NCBI GenBank assembly: GCA_024408565.1
Contig: JAKSUW010000003.1
Location: 66,060 to 100,711 of the forward strand
DNA from: Bacilli bacterium
GTDB lineage: Bacteria; Bacillota_I; Bacilli_A; RFN20; CAG-826
Direction: 5' to 3'
DNA length: 34,652 bases
Part shown: piece by piece, positions 24,801 through 33,062 of the stretch
Position numbering within the stretch: position 1 is the stretch's first letter
How the letters are laid out: every line of letters begins with the position of its first letter
Position numbers and translations under genes: made by a program
The notes under the pieces: model-generated
What the model was told of the DNA's origin: nothing
What the model saw: only the letters and a program-made list of their open reading frames with translations
Databases searched by the model: none

Positions 24801-24829
24801 TTGAATTTTATTATCTTAATATTTAAAAT
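24801..24829 (+). promoter_or_regulatory. Promoter of the first beta-helix lipoprotein gene
   Basis: TTGAAT (24801-24806), 17-nt spacer, TAAAAT (24824-24829). The start near 24836 gives a 20-nt leader with a GGGAGAAG ribosome site before the ATG at 24856. Confidence 0.65.
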
Positions 24830-24855
24830 TAATTATTTGATGGGAGAAGTTAGAT

Positions 24856-26891
24856 ATGAAAGTTAGACATTTTGCTTTACTAATTTTAGGTGCAACTAGT
24901 TTTTGCGTAAGTTGTAATGGCGATAATACCGCTGATCAAAAATTCTTGAACACCATTAATAGTGTAGTTGATAAAAACAAAGACAAAATTAATACATGTA
25001 AAGATGCGGTTGATTTTATTCAAGATGCTGGTTATGACATAGAAGAGTATAAACTAGCAAAAGATACTTATTGCTTTGCCTATGATTGGGCTGGCAAAGA
25101 ATTTGTGGTAATGAATGGTGATGATATTATCTATTCACCAAAGAACTATGCGCGTAAGCAAGATACTTATAATTATTTTAAATTTACTAGTCACTATGAC
25201 GCATCTTCAATTTATTCACAATATTTGACCAAAGATTTTCAAGGCGCCGATATGTTAGTAGTGACTACTGGCCTAGATATGGGCAGTAACTGGAACGTAA
25301 AGAACCTTATTTACAATAATACTTCCACGGTTGCGAAAAACATTTATCTAAACACCTTCAGTGATTATCTAACCATTACCGCCCCAACCGATGACATTAC
25401 TCATTATGGTGACGCGAATAACGTGTTCGTGGTGGAAATGGGTGATGAACACGCGTTCCATGCAAACGGAGTATATGCTTATATTCAGCCATCCTCTGGT
25501 CATATTTATTTAGAGAGTGGTTCCGAAACCGATTTGTTTGAATTAAAAGAGGGTTCAACCGCTAAAATTCATTATGTTGATGGTGCAACAATTGAAGCAA
25601 CCATTAACGCACCAGCTATTCCCACTGAATTTGATTTAGATTATATTTCAGTTAATGATGCTGAAGATATTACGCTTAATGACGCTGAAACAAAGAAAAA
25701 GACTAATTTTTTCCGTCTTGAAAGTGATGTAAATTTTGGAAAGACAGGTAGCGATAATGCTTGGTTTGTCAAAAACAACTTCTTCCTTGATTTAAATGGC
25801 CATAAGATTTCATTTACGGGCAACGCTACTTCTCTATTTACTGCTGATGGTGGAGATCAATATCACGCTGGTATCGTATTAGATGCTCGTCCGGAAAATA
25901 ATGGTGGTGTTAATAAAGATTTAGAGTGCTATATCGTTGATACTCAGCCAACTCTTTATGAAAGACCATCAATTGAATTAAATGATTGTTCAATTATTGT
26001 GTCAGGAAGCGCTGAACATAGTGCGCTTTAAATATCACGAGCGGTCGTATTGATGATATTCGCGGTGTGGCAAGTGATTTTGACTCTCCTGCAGTTAGTT
26101 ATAACAACCCAGCTGTTTTGGTTGTTGGCAATACACAGGATGAAAGCAATCGCGATGCATACAACAGTTCGTTTGATATGTACGGAGGTTATATTAGAAG
26201 TAAAGTTGGACCTAAACTTGAAACGCTTCTTGCTAAGCAGCCTTATTGGGCGTTTAAATGTATTCAGCCACGCGGAGAAGGCGCCACGGTTAATATGAGT
26301 TATGGCGACTTATACTCTCATTCTTACTGCATTAGTGGACAAGGGAACCCCAATGATAAGTTTGGTGGAACCGAAGTTAATATTTCGGGCGGAACTATTG
26401 TTGGTGGACTTGGTCATTATCCTTCGGATGATAAGACCGTAGAAGATGTTTATGTGCCATTATTTTTCCCACAAGGTGGTACTTTAAAAATTACTGGTGG
26501 TAATATTACGGGTCCTTCTTGCCTTGATATAAAAACAGGAACGATTGAAATTACTGGTGGTATTTTTACCGCCACTAGAAAGTATGATGAACAAGAAGCA
26601 ACTACTTCTGGTAGTACCGCGGATGGTTCGGTTATTTTGCTCGAATCGGTTACGGATACTTATTCAAAAGAAGGAATTACGGTTAAAGTTAATGATGCAA
26701 CAATGACATCAAAAAGCGGATATATCACTAACATTATTGGTAAAGTTGATTATTTTAAAGACGTTACTGTTACTCATACAGGTGGTACTTATTATTATGC
26801 TCAAGAAAACGGGACACATATTAATGATGATGTTCCAAAAGACAAAGCTAGCATTACGGTCACGGGTGGAACTTGGATTAAAGGAGAATAA
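24856..26891 (+). pseudogene. Beta-helix-like lipoprotein gene broken by a -1 frameshift
   Basis: Two frames make up one gene. Frame A (24856-26031, 391 residues) has a lipoprotein signal ending at Cys20 (CVSC, a slightly unusual lipobox) and matches the N-terminal two thirds of the intact paralogue next door (shared 'VVMNGDDI', 'SQYL.K', 'TGLDMG', 'LDLNGHKISFTG'). Frame B (its only start is a GTG at 26067 without ribosome site; ends 26891, 274 residues) matches the paralogue's C-terminal part, with 'GGTLKITGGNITGPSCLDI' and 'ITGGIFTAT'. Frame B is blocked upstream by a TAG at 26019 and frame A stops at 26029-26031, so the shift lies within 26022-26031, at GCTTTAAAT. One extra T there would restore the ORF. 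No -1 slippery heptamer is in the correct phase. It is either a recent mutation or a sequencing error. Confidence 0.82.
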
Positions 26892-26893
26892 CT

Positions 26894-28684
26894 ATGAAGT
26901 TTAATAGATTATTTATTTTGGGTGCTATCTCGCTTCCATTTTTAGCGTCTTGTGGTTGCTCAAGTAGCAATGATCAAGAAATCTTAGATGAGATTAATGC
27001 CGTTTTAGATGAAGAACGCGATGAGATTGATACCTGTTATGATGCAGTCAAAATTATTGAACAGCATAACATTGATATGAACGACCACAAATTTTCTAAT
27101 AAGAAAGATGAGTTCGTTTATGACGCAAAGGCTAAACAATATGTCATCATGAATGGTGATGACATTGTAAAAAAGAGCAACGGTTATCAAGCTAGCGAAA
27201 ATACCTTAGATTACTTTAAATCAGTGTTTACTTATAACCCTAATTCTAAGTATTCGCAATACTTAGATAAACGCGCTGAAGTCCCAGAACAACTATTAAT
27301 CACCACTGGATTTGATATTGGTGCGCATATTGATATTCCAAATATCGCGTACACTAACTTAAGTGGTGAAGCACATGATGTCATCATTAGAACTTATTCT
27401 GACTATGTAAGCTTCTTAGCGCCTTTAGATACGGTTCATCACTACGAAATCGCTACTAACGTGATTGTTACAGATATTGCAACTTTAGATAACCATGCTG
27501 ATACTGCTTATATTAAAGCGATTAAAGGTCACATTAATTTTGGCGGTCGTTCAAACACGATGTTCTTTGAAGTCGAAGAAGGCTCTGAAAAAGATGTATC
27601 TATTAGTGTAGAAACAGGAGTAATTGTTAGTGCAACAATTAACATTGATAATCCTGGCGAAGGAGGAGCCAAACTTACTCCCGCCTCTGTCTCGACCAAA
27701 GATGATTTAAAAAACGCCCTAAGTACCGCTAATTTTATTCGTCTCACCGATGATATTGAATATACAGATGAAGCAATTAAATTATTTCGGTCGGTTTGTA
27801 TTGATTTGTCGGGTTATAAAATCACATTTAATGGTGATACGACAACAAAGCAAGCTATTTGTGTAACTGGAAATTACAGTCTATACCTTCTTGATTCTCA
27901 AGGCATACTTGATGACAATTCGGGCATTGTTTTAAAAGATTCATATATTTATGTTAACGAAGCAATCTTAATGATTAATGGAGGCAAAATTACCCAAGAA
28001 GACACTCAAGGCGAACCAAGTGCAGCGGTTGTCGCAGGCAAAAATTCTACTTTTACGATGTATGGCGGAAAGATTGAAACTAAATCAACTAAGCGCGTTC
28101 CTAATAATGTTTGCGTTACAACGTATGACACAGGCGCAACTGTTAATATTGCTTATGGAACATTGATTTCAGAAACGAGCTGTGTCGCACTCAACGCCAG
28201 CACTAACGAAGTAGCAAGTAACGATGGTAATGCTACTTTAAATATTAATGGTGGTTTCTTTACATCTGGAACCAAGACTCCAGCAGCTTGTATTGATTAT
28301 AATATTCCTATCGATTTAACAATTAAAGGTGGTACTTTTACTGGTCCTACTTGTTTGTCCGTCACTAGCGGTAATATTAATATTAATGGTGGTGTATTTA
28401 ATGCCACCGGACAATATCGTGATCAATATTTTGGTGCGGATGGTTCAGTAATTGATATTTATAAAGGTGCAGCAAGTAAAGATGATTTAAAACTCGATAT
28501 CACCGATACAAATATGTATACCAACTTTGCTTATATTTTATCCGCACAAAAAGGTGCTAAAGCAAACGTTGGCTTCCATGAGGGTGCATATTCTAGCTAC
28601 CTAGGTGCAACTAATATTCTAGACGGTGCAGATATTGTTGTGACAATTGATAATCCTGATGACTTTATCCGACATGGTCTTTAA
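26894..28684 (+). CDS. Beta-helix-like repeat lipoprotein, intact paralogue
   Basis: A 596-residue lipoprotein. The signal ends in a good lipobox LASC with Cys20. Residues about 25-260 form a novel-looking N-terminal region shared with the upstream paralogue ('YVIMNGDDIVKK', 'QLLITTGFDIGAH', 'HIDIPNIAYTNLSG'). Residues about 270-590 are rungs with 'INGGKI', 'MYGGKIETKS', 'INGGFFTSG', 'IKGGTFTGPTCLSV' and 'INGGVFNATG', the pattern of right-handed beta-helix proteins with a GG turn. These are usually extracellular adhesins or polysaccharide-active proteins; no catalytic residues can be named. AAAGGAG inside the end of the upstream gene is its ribosome site (2-nt gap), so the pair forms one operon from the promoter at 24801. 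A strong terminator follows. Confidence 0.9.
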   Translation: MKFNRLFILGAISLPFLASCGCSSSNDQEILDEINAVLDEERDEIDTCYDAVKIIEQHNIDMNDHKFSNKKDEFVYDAKAKQYVIMNGDDIVKKSNGYQASENTLDYFKSVFTYNPNSKYSQYLDKRAEVPEQLLITTGFDIGAHIDIPNIAYTNLSGEAHDVIIRTYSDYVSFLAPLDTVHHYEIATNVIVTDIATLDNHADTAYIKAIKGHINFGGRSNTMFFEVEEGSEKDVSISVETGVIVSATINIDNPGEGGAKLTPASVSTKDDLKNALSTANFIRLTDDIEYTDEAIKLFRSVCIDLSGYKITFNGDTTTKQAICVTGNYSLYLLDSQGILDDNSGIVLKDSYIYVNEAILMINGGKITQEDTQGEPSAAVVAGKNSTFTMYGGKIETKSTKRVPNNVCVTTYDTGATVNIAYGTLISETSCVALNASTNEVASNDGNATLNINGGFFTSGTKTPAACIDYNIPIDLTIKGGTFTGPTCLSVTSGNININGGVFNATGQYRDQYFGADGSVIDIYKGAASKDDLKLDITDTNMYTNFAYILSAQKGAKANVGFHEGAYSSYLGATNILDGADIVVTIDNPDDFIRHGL

Positions 28685-28702
28685 GTTAGTTTAATGAAGG
28701 AA

Positions 28703-28729
28703 GGCCCACCTCGCGTGGGCTTTTCTTTT
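28703..28729 (+). terminator. Terminator of the lipoprotein operon
   Basis: GCCCAC (28704-28709), loop CTCGC, GTGGGC (28715-28720), then TTTTCTTTT. Confidence 0.93.
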
Positions 28730-28747
28730 CTATCGAATAAATTAGTA

Positions 28748-28753
28748 TATAAT
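28748..28753 (+). promoter_or_regulatory. -10 element of tRNA-Leu
   Basis: TATAAT 10 nt before the tRNA; the -35 region is only T-rich. Confidence 0.5.
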
Positions 28754-28763
28754 GTTATTCACT

Positions 28764-28846
28764 GGGCCTGTGGCGAAACTGGTAGACGCGTTGGACTTAG
28801 AATCCAATGGGTGACCATGCAGGTTCAAGTCCTGTCAGGCCCACCA
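28764..28846 (+). tRNA. tRNA-Leu (anticodon UAG)
   Basis: Acceptor GGGCCTG/CAGGCCC, D-arm GCGAAACTGGTAGACGC, anticodon stem TTGGA/TCCAA with loop CTTAGAA (anticodon TAG, reads CUN), a long variable arm typical for class II tRNA (TGGGTGACCATGC), T-arm AGG-TTCAAGT-CCT, encoded CCA. Confidence 0.97.
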
Positions 28847-28856
28847 ATTATAAAAA

Positions 28857-28877
28857 AGATAATCATAATGATTATAT
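28857..28877. promoter_or_regulatory. Double Fur/PerR-type 7-1-7 box
   Basis: Two overlapping 7-1-7 inverted repeats offset by 6 bp: AGATAAT-C-ATAATGA (28857-28871) and TCATAAT-G-ATTATAT (28863-28877). Each matches TGATAAT-N-ATTATCA at 11 of 14 positions by hand count. The same arrangement underlies the classical 19-bp Fur box. It covers the -35 position of the downstream promoter, where a bound repressor would block RNA polymerase. Confidence 0.6.
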
Positions 28878-28888
28878 TTAATAAATTG

Positions 28889-28897
28889 TGGTAAGAT
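28889..28897 (+). promoter_or_regulatory. Extended -10 promoter of the NifU-like operon
   Basis: TG (28889-28890), G, TAAGAT (28892-28897), the same -10 hexamer as the rRNA promoter in this window. The expected -35 (28869-28874) lies in the Fur-like box. AAGGAG (28911-28916) precedes the ATG at 28924. Confidence 0.6.
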
Positions 28898-28923
28898 ATT
28901 AACTAATTAAAAGGAGTTTTCAA

Positions 28924-29625
28924 ATGGGAAAATTAATCTATACCCCGGAAATTATGAAAATGTGCACAGTCAAGAAAGGCTGTGATCACGGACCCGCTCC
29001 AATTCCTGAAGAAGGCGAATGGGTCAAAGTTAAGGAAATCACCCAAATTAGTGCGCTTAGCCACGGTGTTGGTTGGTGTGCTCCCCAACAAGGCGCGTGC
29101 AAATTAACGCTCAATGTGAAAAACGGTATTATCCAAGAAGCTTTAGTGGAAACACTTGGTTGCTCGGGAATGACACATTCAGCTGCGATGGCTGCCGAAA
29201 TTTTACAAGGTAAAACCATCTTAGAAGCGCTTAATACTGATTTAGTGTGCGATGCGATTAACGTCGCGATGCGCGAAATCTTTAAGCAACTTGTTTATGG
29301 TCGGAGTCAAACCGCGTTTAGTGAAAATGGTTTACCAATTGGTAGTAGCCTTGAAGATTTAGGTGGCGTGTTACGTAGCCAAATTGGCACGATGTTTGGT
29401 AGTGTTAAAACGGGTGCGCGTTATCTAGAAATGACCGATGGTTATGTTTTAAAACTTGGCTTAGATAAGAATCACGAAATCATTGGTTATCAATTTGTGA
29501 ATTTAGGCAAGATGATGAAAATGATTCGTGGTGGTACTGATCCAAAAGAAGCCTATCAAAAAGCGATTGGGACCTATGGTCGCTATCAGGATGCGGTCAA
29601 AACGATTGACCCTAGAAAGGAGTAA
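28924..29625 (+). CDS. NifU-like iron-sulfur scaffold-type protein
   Basis: A 233-residue protein related to the NifU/IscU N-terminal fold. The match is 'ETLGCSGMTHSAAMAAEILQ' followed by 'GKTILEAL' (C80), comparable to the fGCgaaiAsS...llkGk box of IscU/NifU. Other cysteines are C14 and C20 near the N-terminus, C52 and C59 ('GVGWCAPQQGACKLTL') and C109 ('DLVCDAI'), which sits where the third IscU cysteine would be. The last 100 residues ('SSLEDLGGVLRSQIGTMFGS') are outside the usual NifU domain. Proteins of this type are annotated as Fe-S scaffold homologues and sit next to GGGtGRT genes. Canonical suf or isc genes are not in the window, so a true scaffold role is unproven. It has an AAGGAG site and a 3-nt gap to the next gene. 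Confidence 0.82.
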   Translation: MGKLIYTPEIMKMCTVKKGCDHGPAPIPEEGEWVKVKEITQISALSHGVGWCAPQQGACKLTLNVKNGIIQEALVETLGCSGMTHSAAMAAEILQGKTILEALNTDLVCDAINVAMREIFKQLVYGRSQTAFSENGLPIGSSLEDLGGVLRSQIGTMFGSVKTGARYLEMTDGYVLKLGLDKNHEIIGYQFVNLGKMMKMIRGGTDPKEAYQKAIGTYGRYQDAVKTIDPRKE

Positions 29626-29628
29626 GTT

Positions 29629-30633
29629 ATGCAAGCAGTATTCGAAAATTCTTCGCGTCGGAAAGTTGGCATTACTAAGTGCTTAGCCACTTATGGCCTT
29701 AAAAGCTTAGAAGACGCTTATAACTTATGCTTAAAGCACAAAGTTGATCCTTATAAAATCGTCACCGAAACCCAACCCATCGCGTTTGAAAACGCGAAGT
29801 GGGCGTATACCCTTGGTTGCGCGATTGCGCTAAAGAAAAAAGCCAAGACCGCCGCGGAAGCCGCGGAACTTATTGGTGAAGGCTTACAAGCTTTCTGCGT
29901 TCCTGGTAGTGTCGCCGAGATCCGTCAAGTTGGTCGTGGACACGGTAATTTAGGGGCGATGTTACTGCGCGATGAAACGAAATGTTTCTGTTTCTTAGCG
30001 GGGCACGAATCATTCGCTGCCGCGGAAGGCGCGATTAAAATTGCCCTTAACGCGAATAAAGCGCGTAAGACGCCTTTAAAGGTTATCTTAAATGGTTTAG
30101 GTAAAGACGCGGCTTATATCATTAGTCGGATTAATGGTTTTACTTATTACCAAACCGATTTTGATTTTAAGAAAAATAAATTAAGCGTTGTGAAGAAAGT
30201 CGCTTTCTCGAAAGGCCCACGGGCGCAAATTCGTTGCTATGGCGCGAATGACGTCACCGAAGGTGTCGAAATTATGAAGAGCGAAAACGTTGGTGTTTCG
30301 ATTACTGGTAATAGTACGAACCCAACTCGTTTCCAACATCTAGTTGCTGCAACCTATAAAAAGTGGTGTTACGAAAATAGCCGGAAATATTTCTCTGTCG
30401 CTAGTGGTGGTGGAACCGGTCGGACGCTTCACCCGGATAATATGGCCGCCGGTCCAGCAAGTTACGGCTTTACCGATTCCCTTGGTCGGACGCACGGAGA
30501 TGCCCAGTTCGCGGGTTCTTCTTCCGTCCCCGCTCACGTTGAAATGATGGGCTTAATCGGGATGGGTAATAACCCAATGGTCGGTGCGACGGTCGCTTGT
30601 GCGGTCGCCTGTTACCAAGCACTTAAGAAATAG
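29629..30633 (+). CDS. GGGtGRT family protein
   Basis: A 334-residue protein carrying the name-giving motif GGGTGRT (260-266, in 'SVASGGGTGRTLHPDNMAAG'). Other Gly/His-rich boxes are 'QVGRGHGNLGAMLL' (100-113), 'FLAGHESFAAAEGA' and 'TDSLGRTHGDAQFAGSS'. There are cysteines at 18, 34, 64, 90, 119, 121, 203 and 247, and 'ACAVACYQALKK' at the end. The family has no established function. It regularly lies beside a NifU-like gene, as here, so a joint role in Fe-S or metal handling is inferred. No signal peptide or membrane segment, so cytosolic. AAAGGAG across the previous stop gives a strong start. The operon is behind a Fur-like operator, which fits a metal-related role. Confidence 0.85.
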   Translation: MQAVFENSSRRKVGITKCLATYGLKSLEDAYNLCLKHKVDPYKIVTETQPIAFENAKWAYTLGCAIALKKKAKTAAEAAELIGEGLQAFCVPGSVAEIRQVGRGHGNLGAMLLRDETKCFCFLAGHESFAAAEGAIKIALNANKARKTPLKVILNGLGKDAAYIISRINGFTYYQTDFDFKKNKLSVVKKVAFSKGPRAQIRCYGANDVTEGVEIMKSENVGVSITGNSTNPTRFQHLVAATYKKWCYENSRKYFSVASGGGTGRTLHPDNMAAGPASYGFTDSLGRTHGDAQFAGSSSVPAHVEMMGLIGMGNNPMVGATVACAVACYQALKK

Positions 30634-30650
30634 TATTGTTAATACGTTTC
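30633..30650 (+). terminator. Weak hairpin after the GGGtGRT gene
   Basis: GTATT-GTT-AATAC (30633-30645) followed by GTTTC. The stem is short and AT-rich, so termination is doubtful. Confidence 0.3.
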
Positions 30651-30659
30651 TATATATTA

Positions 30660-30687
30660 TTGTGTTTTAATAAACGATTGTTATAAT
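30660..30687 (+). promoter_or_regulatory. Promoter giving a nearly leaderless lipoprotein mRNA
   Basis: TTGTGT (30660-30665), 16-nt spacer, TATAAT (30682-30687). The GTG start codon at 30694 lies 7 nt after the -10, about where transcription itself would start. Confidence 0.6.
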
Positions 30688-30693
30688 TAAAAT

Positions 30694-33030
30694 GTGAAGA
30701 AACGAATAATTATTTCGTCGTTAGCGTGCGCATTTGCGTTATTTTCTTGTAGCAATAATCCTAAAGATGACGGTAAGTACTGTATAACCATTAATCAAGT
30801 AGATCATCTTCATTTAGATCAAACTTCGTTTACTTTTAATAGAGATGATTTTTCGCCAATTACATTTAATTACAGAACGGATGATAATTATGGTTTATCT
30901 AGTTTAACAGCCGACTCAAGTATTGATAATCTATGTGATTACACTATAGATGGCACTAATTTAACGGTTACAATTACCCCAAAAGTTAACGCTGATTTTA
31001 TAATCACTCCTATAGTAAGGCACTTTGATGCCTTATCACATATTAGAATCATAGGTGATGCTTATGTTACTCCTAAAGTAAGCGAATTAATGCTTGCAAA
31101 AGATGATTTTGAACCTAGATATATTGAATATACCTTAGCGGACAATTATTTAATTAAAAATATTACCGTCGCTCCTAGTGATGTGGCAACTTGTGTTGAC
31201 GCGAGTGGTGGTTTACAAATCACTCTTAAAAAGAACGGGGATTGCACCATTACTTTAGAAACGGTTGTTGCTTTTGTGGATATTAACTTTAGTCCAGTTG
31301 ATGGCGAACTAGGTCAAAAAGCGCAATCGACGATTAAATGTTTAATTGGTAGACGTTGGGGCGAATGTTTTAAAAGCGATGAACAAGTTGCTACTTATAA
31401 ACAATATGATTTTAAAGGTTGGTCGATGCGTAACGGTGGCCATGGTGATGTGATTGGACCTTCTTATATCGTGACGGAAAATACCCCTAAGAACGTGTAT
31501 GCTTCTTATTCTCATCATATCGAGATGATCACTGAATCATTAGAGGTTAGTTCGATTAATTATAATCCTGATTCTCCACGCTTAATGTTGGATTTAAAAG
31601 AAGGCGTAACTAAGTATGATTATCCGTTAGATGAAACTGCATTTACGGTTACTAACTCTAGTGGCAATCCGGTTGATTTTGAATATGGCGACGATTTAGG
31701 AAAGAAATACATTAGAATCAATGATCCAACTCAAGTAGATGATGGTTATATTAAAATCGAGGTGATTGATTATCAACCTACCTATGAGATTGAGTTTAAT
31801 CTTGGCGCTCATTTAAAAACCACTTCTACCTTATCGCCAAAGAAGGGCGAAAATTTTGAGTTCGATATTCAAGCGGTTAATCCGACTAACGAAAATATCT
31901 ACTATATCCCTCGTCAATTAAAGATTTATGTTGGCACTTCGGGTCAACCATTAAGTTCGGTGGGGTATTCAATTACTAATGTTGATGAGGCTCGTCAAAA
32001 TGGTCGGGTGGTTATTTATGCCGATTATGTTCAAGGTGATATTGAGGTTAATGGCGAAGCGGGTCAAACCGATTATTATTACTACGAATTTAAAGGCTTT
32101 GGAACTGGGATTGAAGAAAAAGAGAGCGATGTTGTTCTTAGTAACAAAATTACAAAATTACACCTTTATGCCACGTGGATTAGTGTCGATGCCGAAAATA
32201 TTGCTGTTAAATTTAATAACCAAGAATGGAAGACAGTTGATGAAATAAAGGATGGCACCATTACTTATAATCAAGGAGTCATTACTATTAATAACACAGC
32301 TAAAACATTTGATTCGGTAATAATTTATGCTTTATCGCAAAATTGGAATTTGTTTGGAGAATCGCCTTGGGAAGACATTCAAGAATTAGCGTATTCTGGT
32401 TATGTTGAGAGACTCTTTGATGTCGGTGATACTAAGAAGGTTTCAATCGGCGAATTAAATTATGAAGTTAGAATTATCGGTTTTGCTCATGATGATTTAG
32501 CGGATAAATCGGGTAAGGCAAGTTTAACAATCGAATTTTCGAATTTAATCACCGATGCAGATTTATCGGTCCATAAGGGCAGAATATGTAAAGATGCTAC
32601 TGACTATTACCCAGGTTCTGATTATGATAAGTACATTAACGGAACTTTCTATGACTCTTTGCCTGCTAATTTGAAGTCCATCATAAAGCTAGTGACAAAG
32701 AAATATAATGTTGCTGATTCATCGCGCGATCTTAATCCATATGATCGAAAGATGTTTGCGCTGACTTTAAAAGAAATTGGTGGTAGCGAGGAACTTTACG
32801 ATATCGACGAAGGAAAAACTTATAAATATTATGAAGACACTTATAACGATTCTAGTAAGGAATCTAGGAAAAAAGGTGCAGTGGGAAGTCACGATTCATC
32901 CGGATATTGGTTAAGTTCGGCATATATAAACGGAAGTGAGCAAAAGCAATACTATATAAGAAGTGATGGTAGTATTGGCTATGGTGAAAAAAGTAGTAAG
33001 TCTGGTTATATGGTCGCCTTCTGTATTTAA
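30694..33030 (+). CDS. DUF6273-type lipoprotein
   Basis: A 778-residue predicted lipoprotein. The GTG start is required to keep the signal peptide; the lipobox LFSC ends at Cys19. Residues 20 to about 200 hold two beta-sandwich-like modules ('ITFNYRTDDNYGL', 'YIEYTLADNYLIK'). An InlB-like segment follows ('VDINFSPVDGELGQ ... YDFKGWSM ... NVYASYS'), then further modules with 'YYIPRQLKIYVGTSGQPLS'. The C-terminal 230 residues are DUF6273: 'WEDIQELAYSGYVERLFDVG' lead-in, 'EVRIIGFAHDD', 'FALTLKEIGG', 'GYWLSSAY', terminal 'GYMVAFCI'. The gene is a relative of the partial protein at the start of the window. The function is unknown; the outer face of the membrane is inferred. There is no Shine-Dalgarno, and the promoter's -10 ends 7 nt before the start codon. 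Confidence 0.9.
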   Translation: MKKRIIISSLACAFALFSCSNNPKDDGKYCITINQVDHLHLDQTSFTFNRDDFSPITFNYRTDDNYGLSSLTADSSIDNLCDYTIDGTNLTVTITPKVNADFIITPIVRHFDALSHIRIIGDAYVTPKVSELMLAKDDFEPRYIEYTLADNYLIKNITVAPSDVATCVDASGGLQITLKKNGDCTITLETVVAFVDINFSPVDGELGQKAQSTIKCLIGRRWGECFKSDEQVATYKQYDFKGWSMRNGGHGDVIGPSYIVTENTPKNVYASYSHHIEMITESLEVSSINYNPDSPRLMLDLKEGVTKYDYPLDETAFTVTNSSGNPVDFEYGDDLGKKYIRINDPTQVDDGYIKIEVIDYQPTYEIEFNLGAHLKTTSTLSPKKGENFEFDIQAVNPTNENIYYIPRQLKIYVGTSGQPLSSVGYSITNVDEARQNGRVVIYADYVQGDIEVNGEAGQTDYYYYEFKGFGTGIEEKESDVVLSNKITKLHLYATWISVDAENIAVKFNNQEWKTVDEIKDGTITYNQGVITINNTAKTFDSVIIYALSQNWNLFGESPWEDIQELAYSGYVERLFDVGDTKKVSIGELNYEVRIIGFAHDDLADKSGKASLTIEFSNLITDADLSVHKGRICKDATDYYPGSDYDKYINGTFYDSLPANLKSIIKLVTKKYNVADSSRDLNPYDRKMFALTLKEIGGSEELYDIDEGKTYKYYEDTYNDSSKESRKKGAVGSHDSSGYWLSSAYINGSEQKQYYIRSDGSIGYGEKSSKSGYMVAFCI

Positions 33031-33031
33031 T

Positions 33032-33060
33032 TTGTCGTAGAATGATAGTGAGTATATAAA
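33032..33060 (+). promoter_or_regulatory. Probable promoter of the RDD gene
   Basis: TTGTCG (33032-33037), 17-nt spacer, TATAAA (33055-33060); the start would be near 33067, within the first codons of the small ORF at 33063. Confidence 0.5.
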
Positions 33061-33062
33061 AT

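Noticed and set aside
26022-26031. Programmed -1 ribosomal frameshift in the first beta-helix lipoprotein
   Set aside because: GCG CTT TAA gives no X-XXY-YYZ heptamer in the zero frame, and no strong downstream structure was noticed; a mutation or sequence error is simpler.
28694-28894. Open frame of 66 codons across the terminator and tRNA-Leu
   Set aside because: It is fully explained by the terminator and the tRNA gene, and has no protein-like features.
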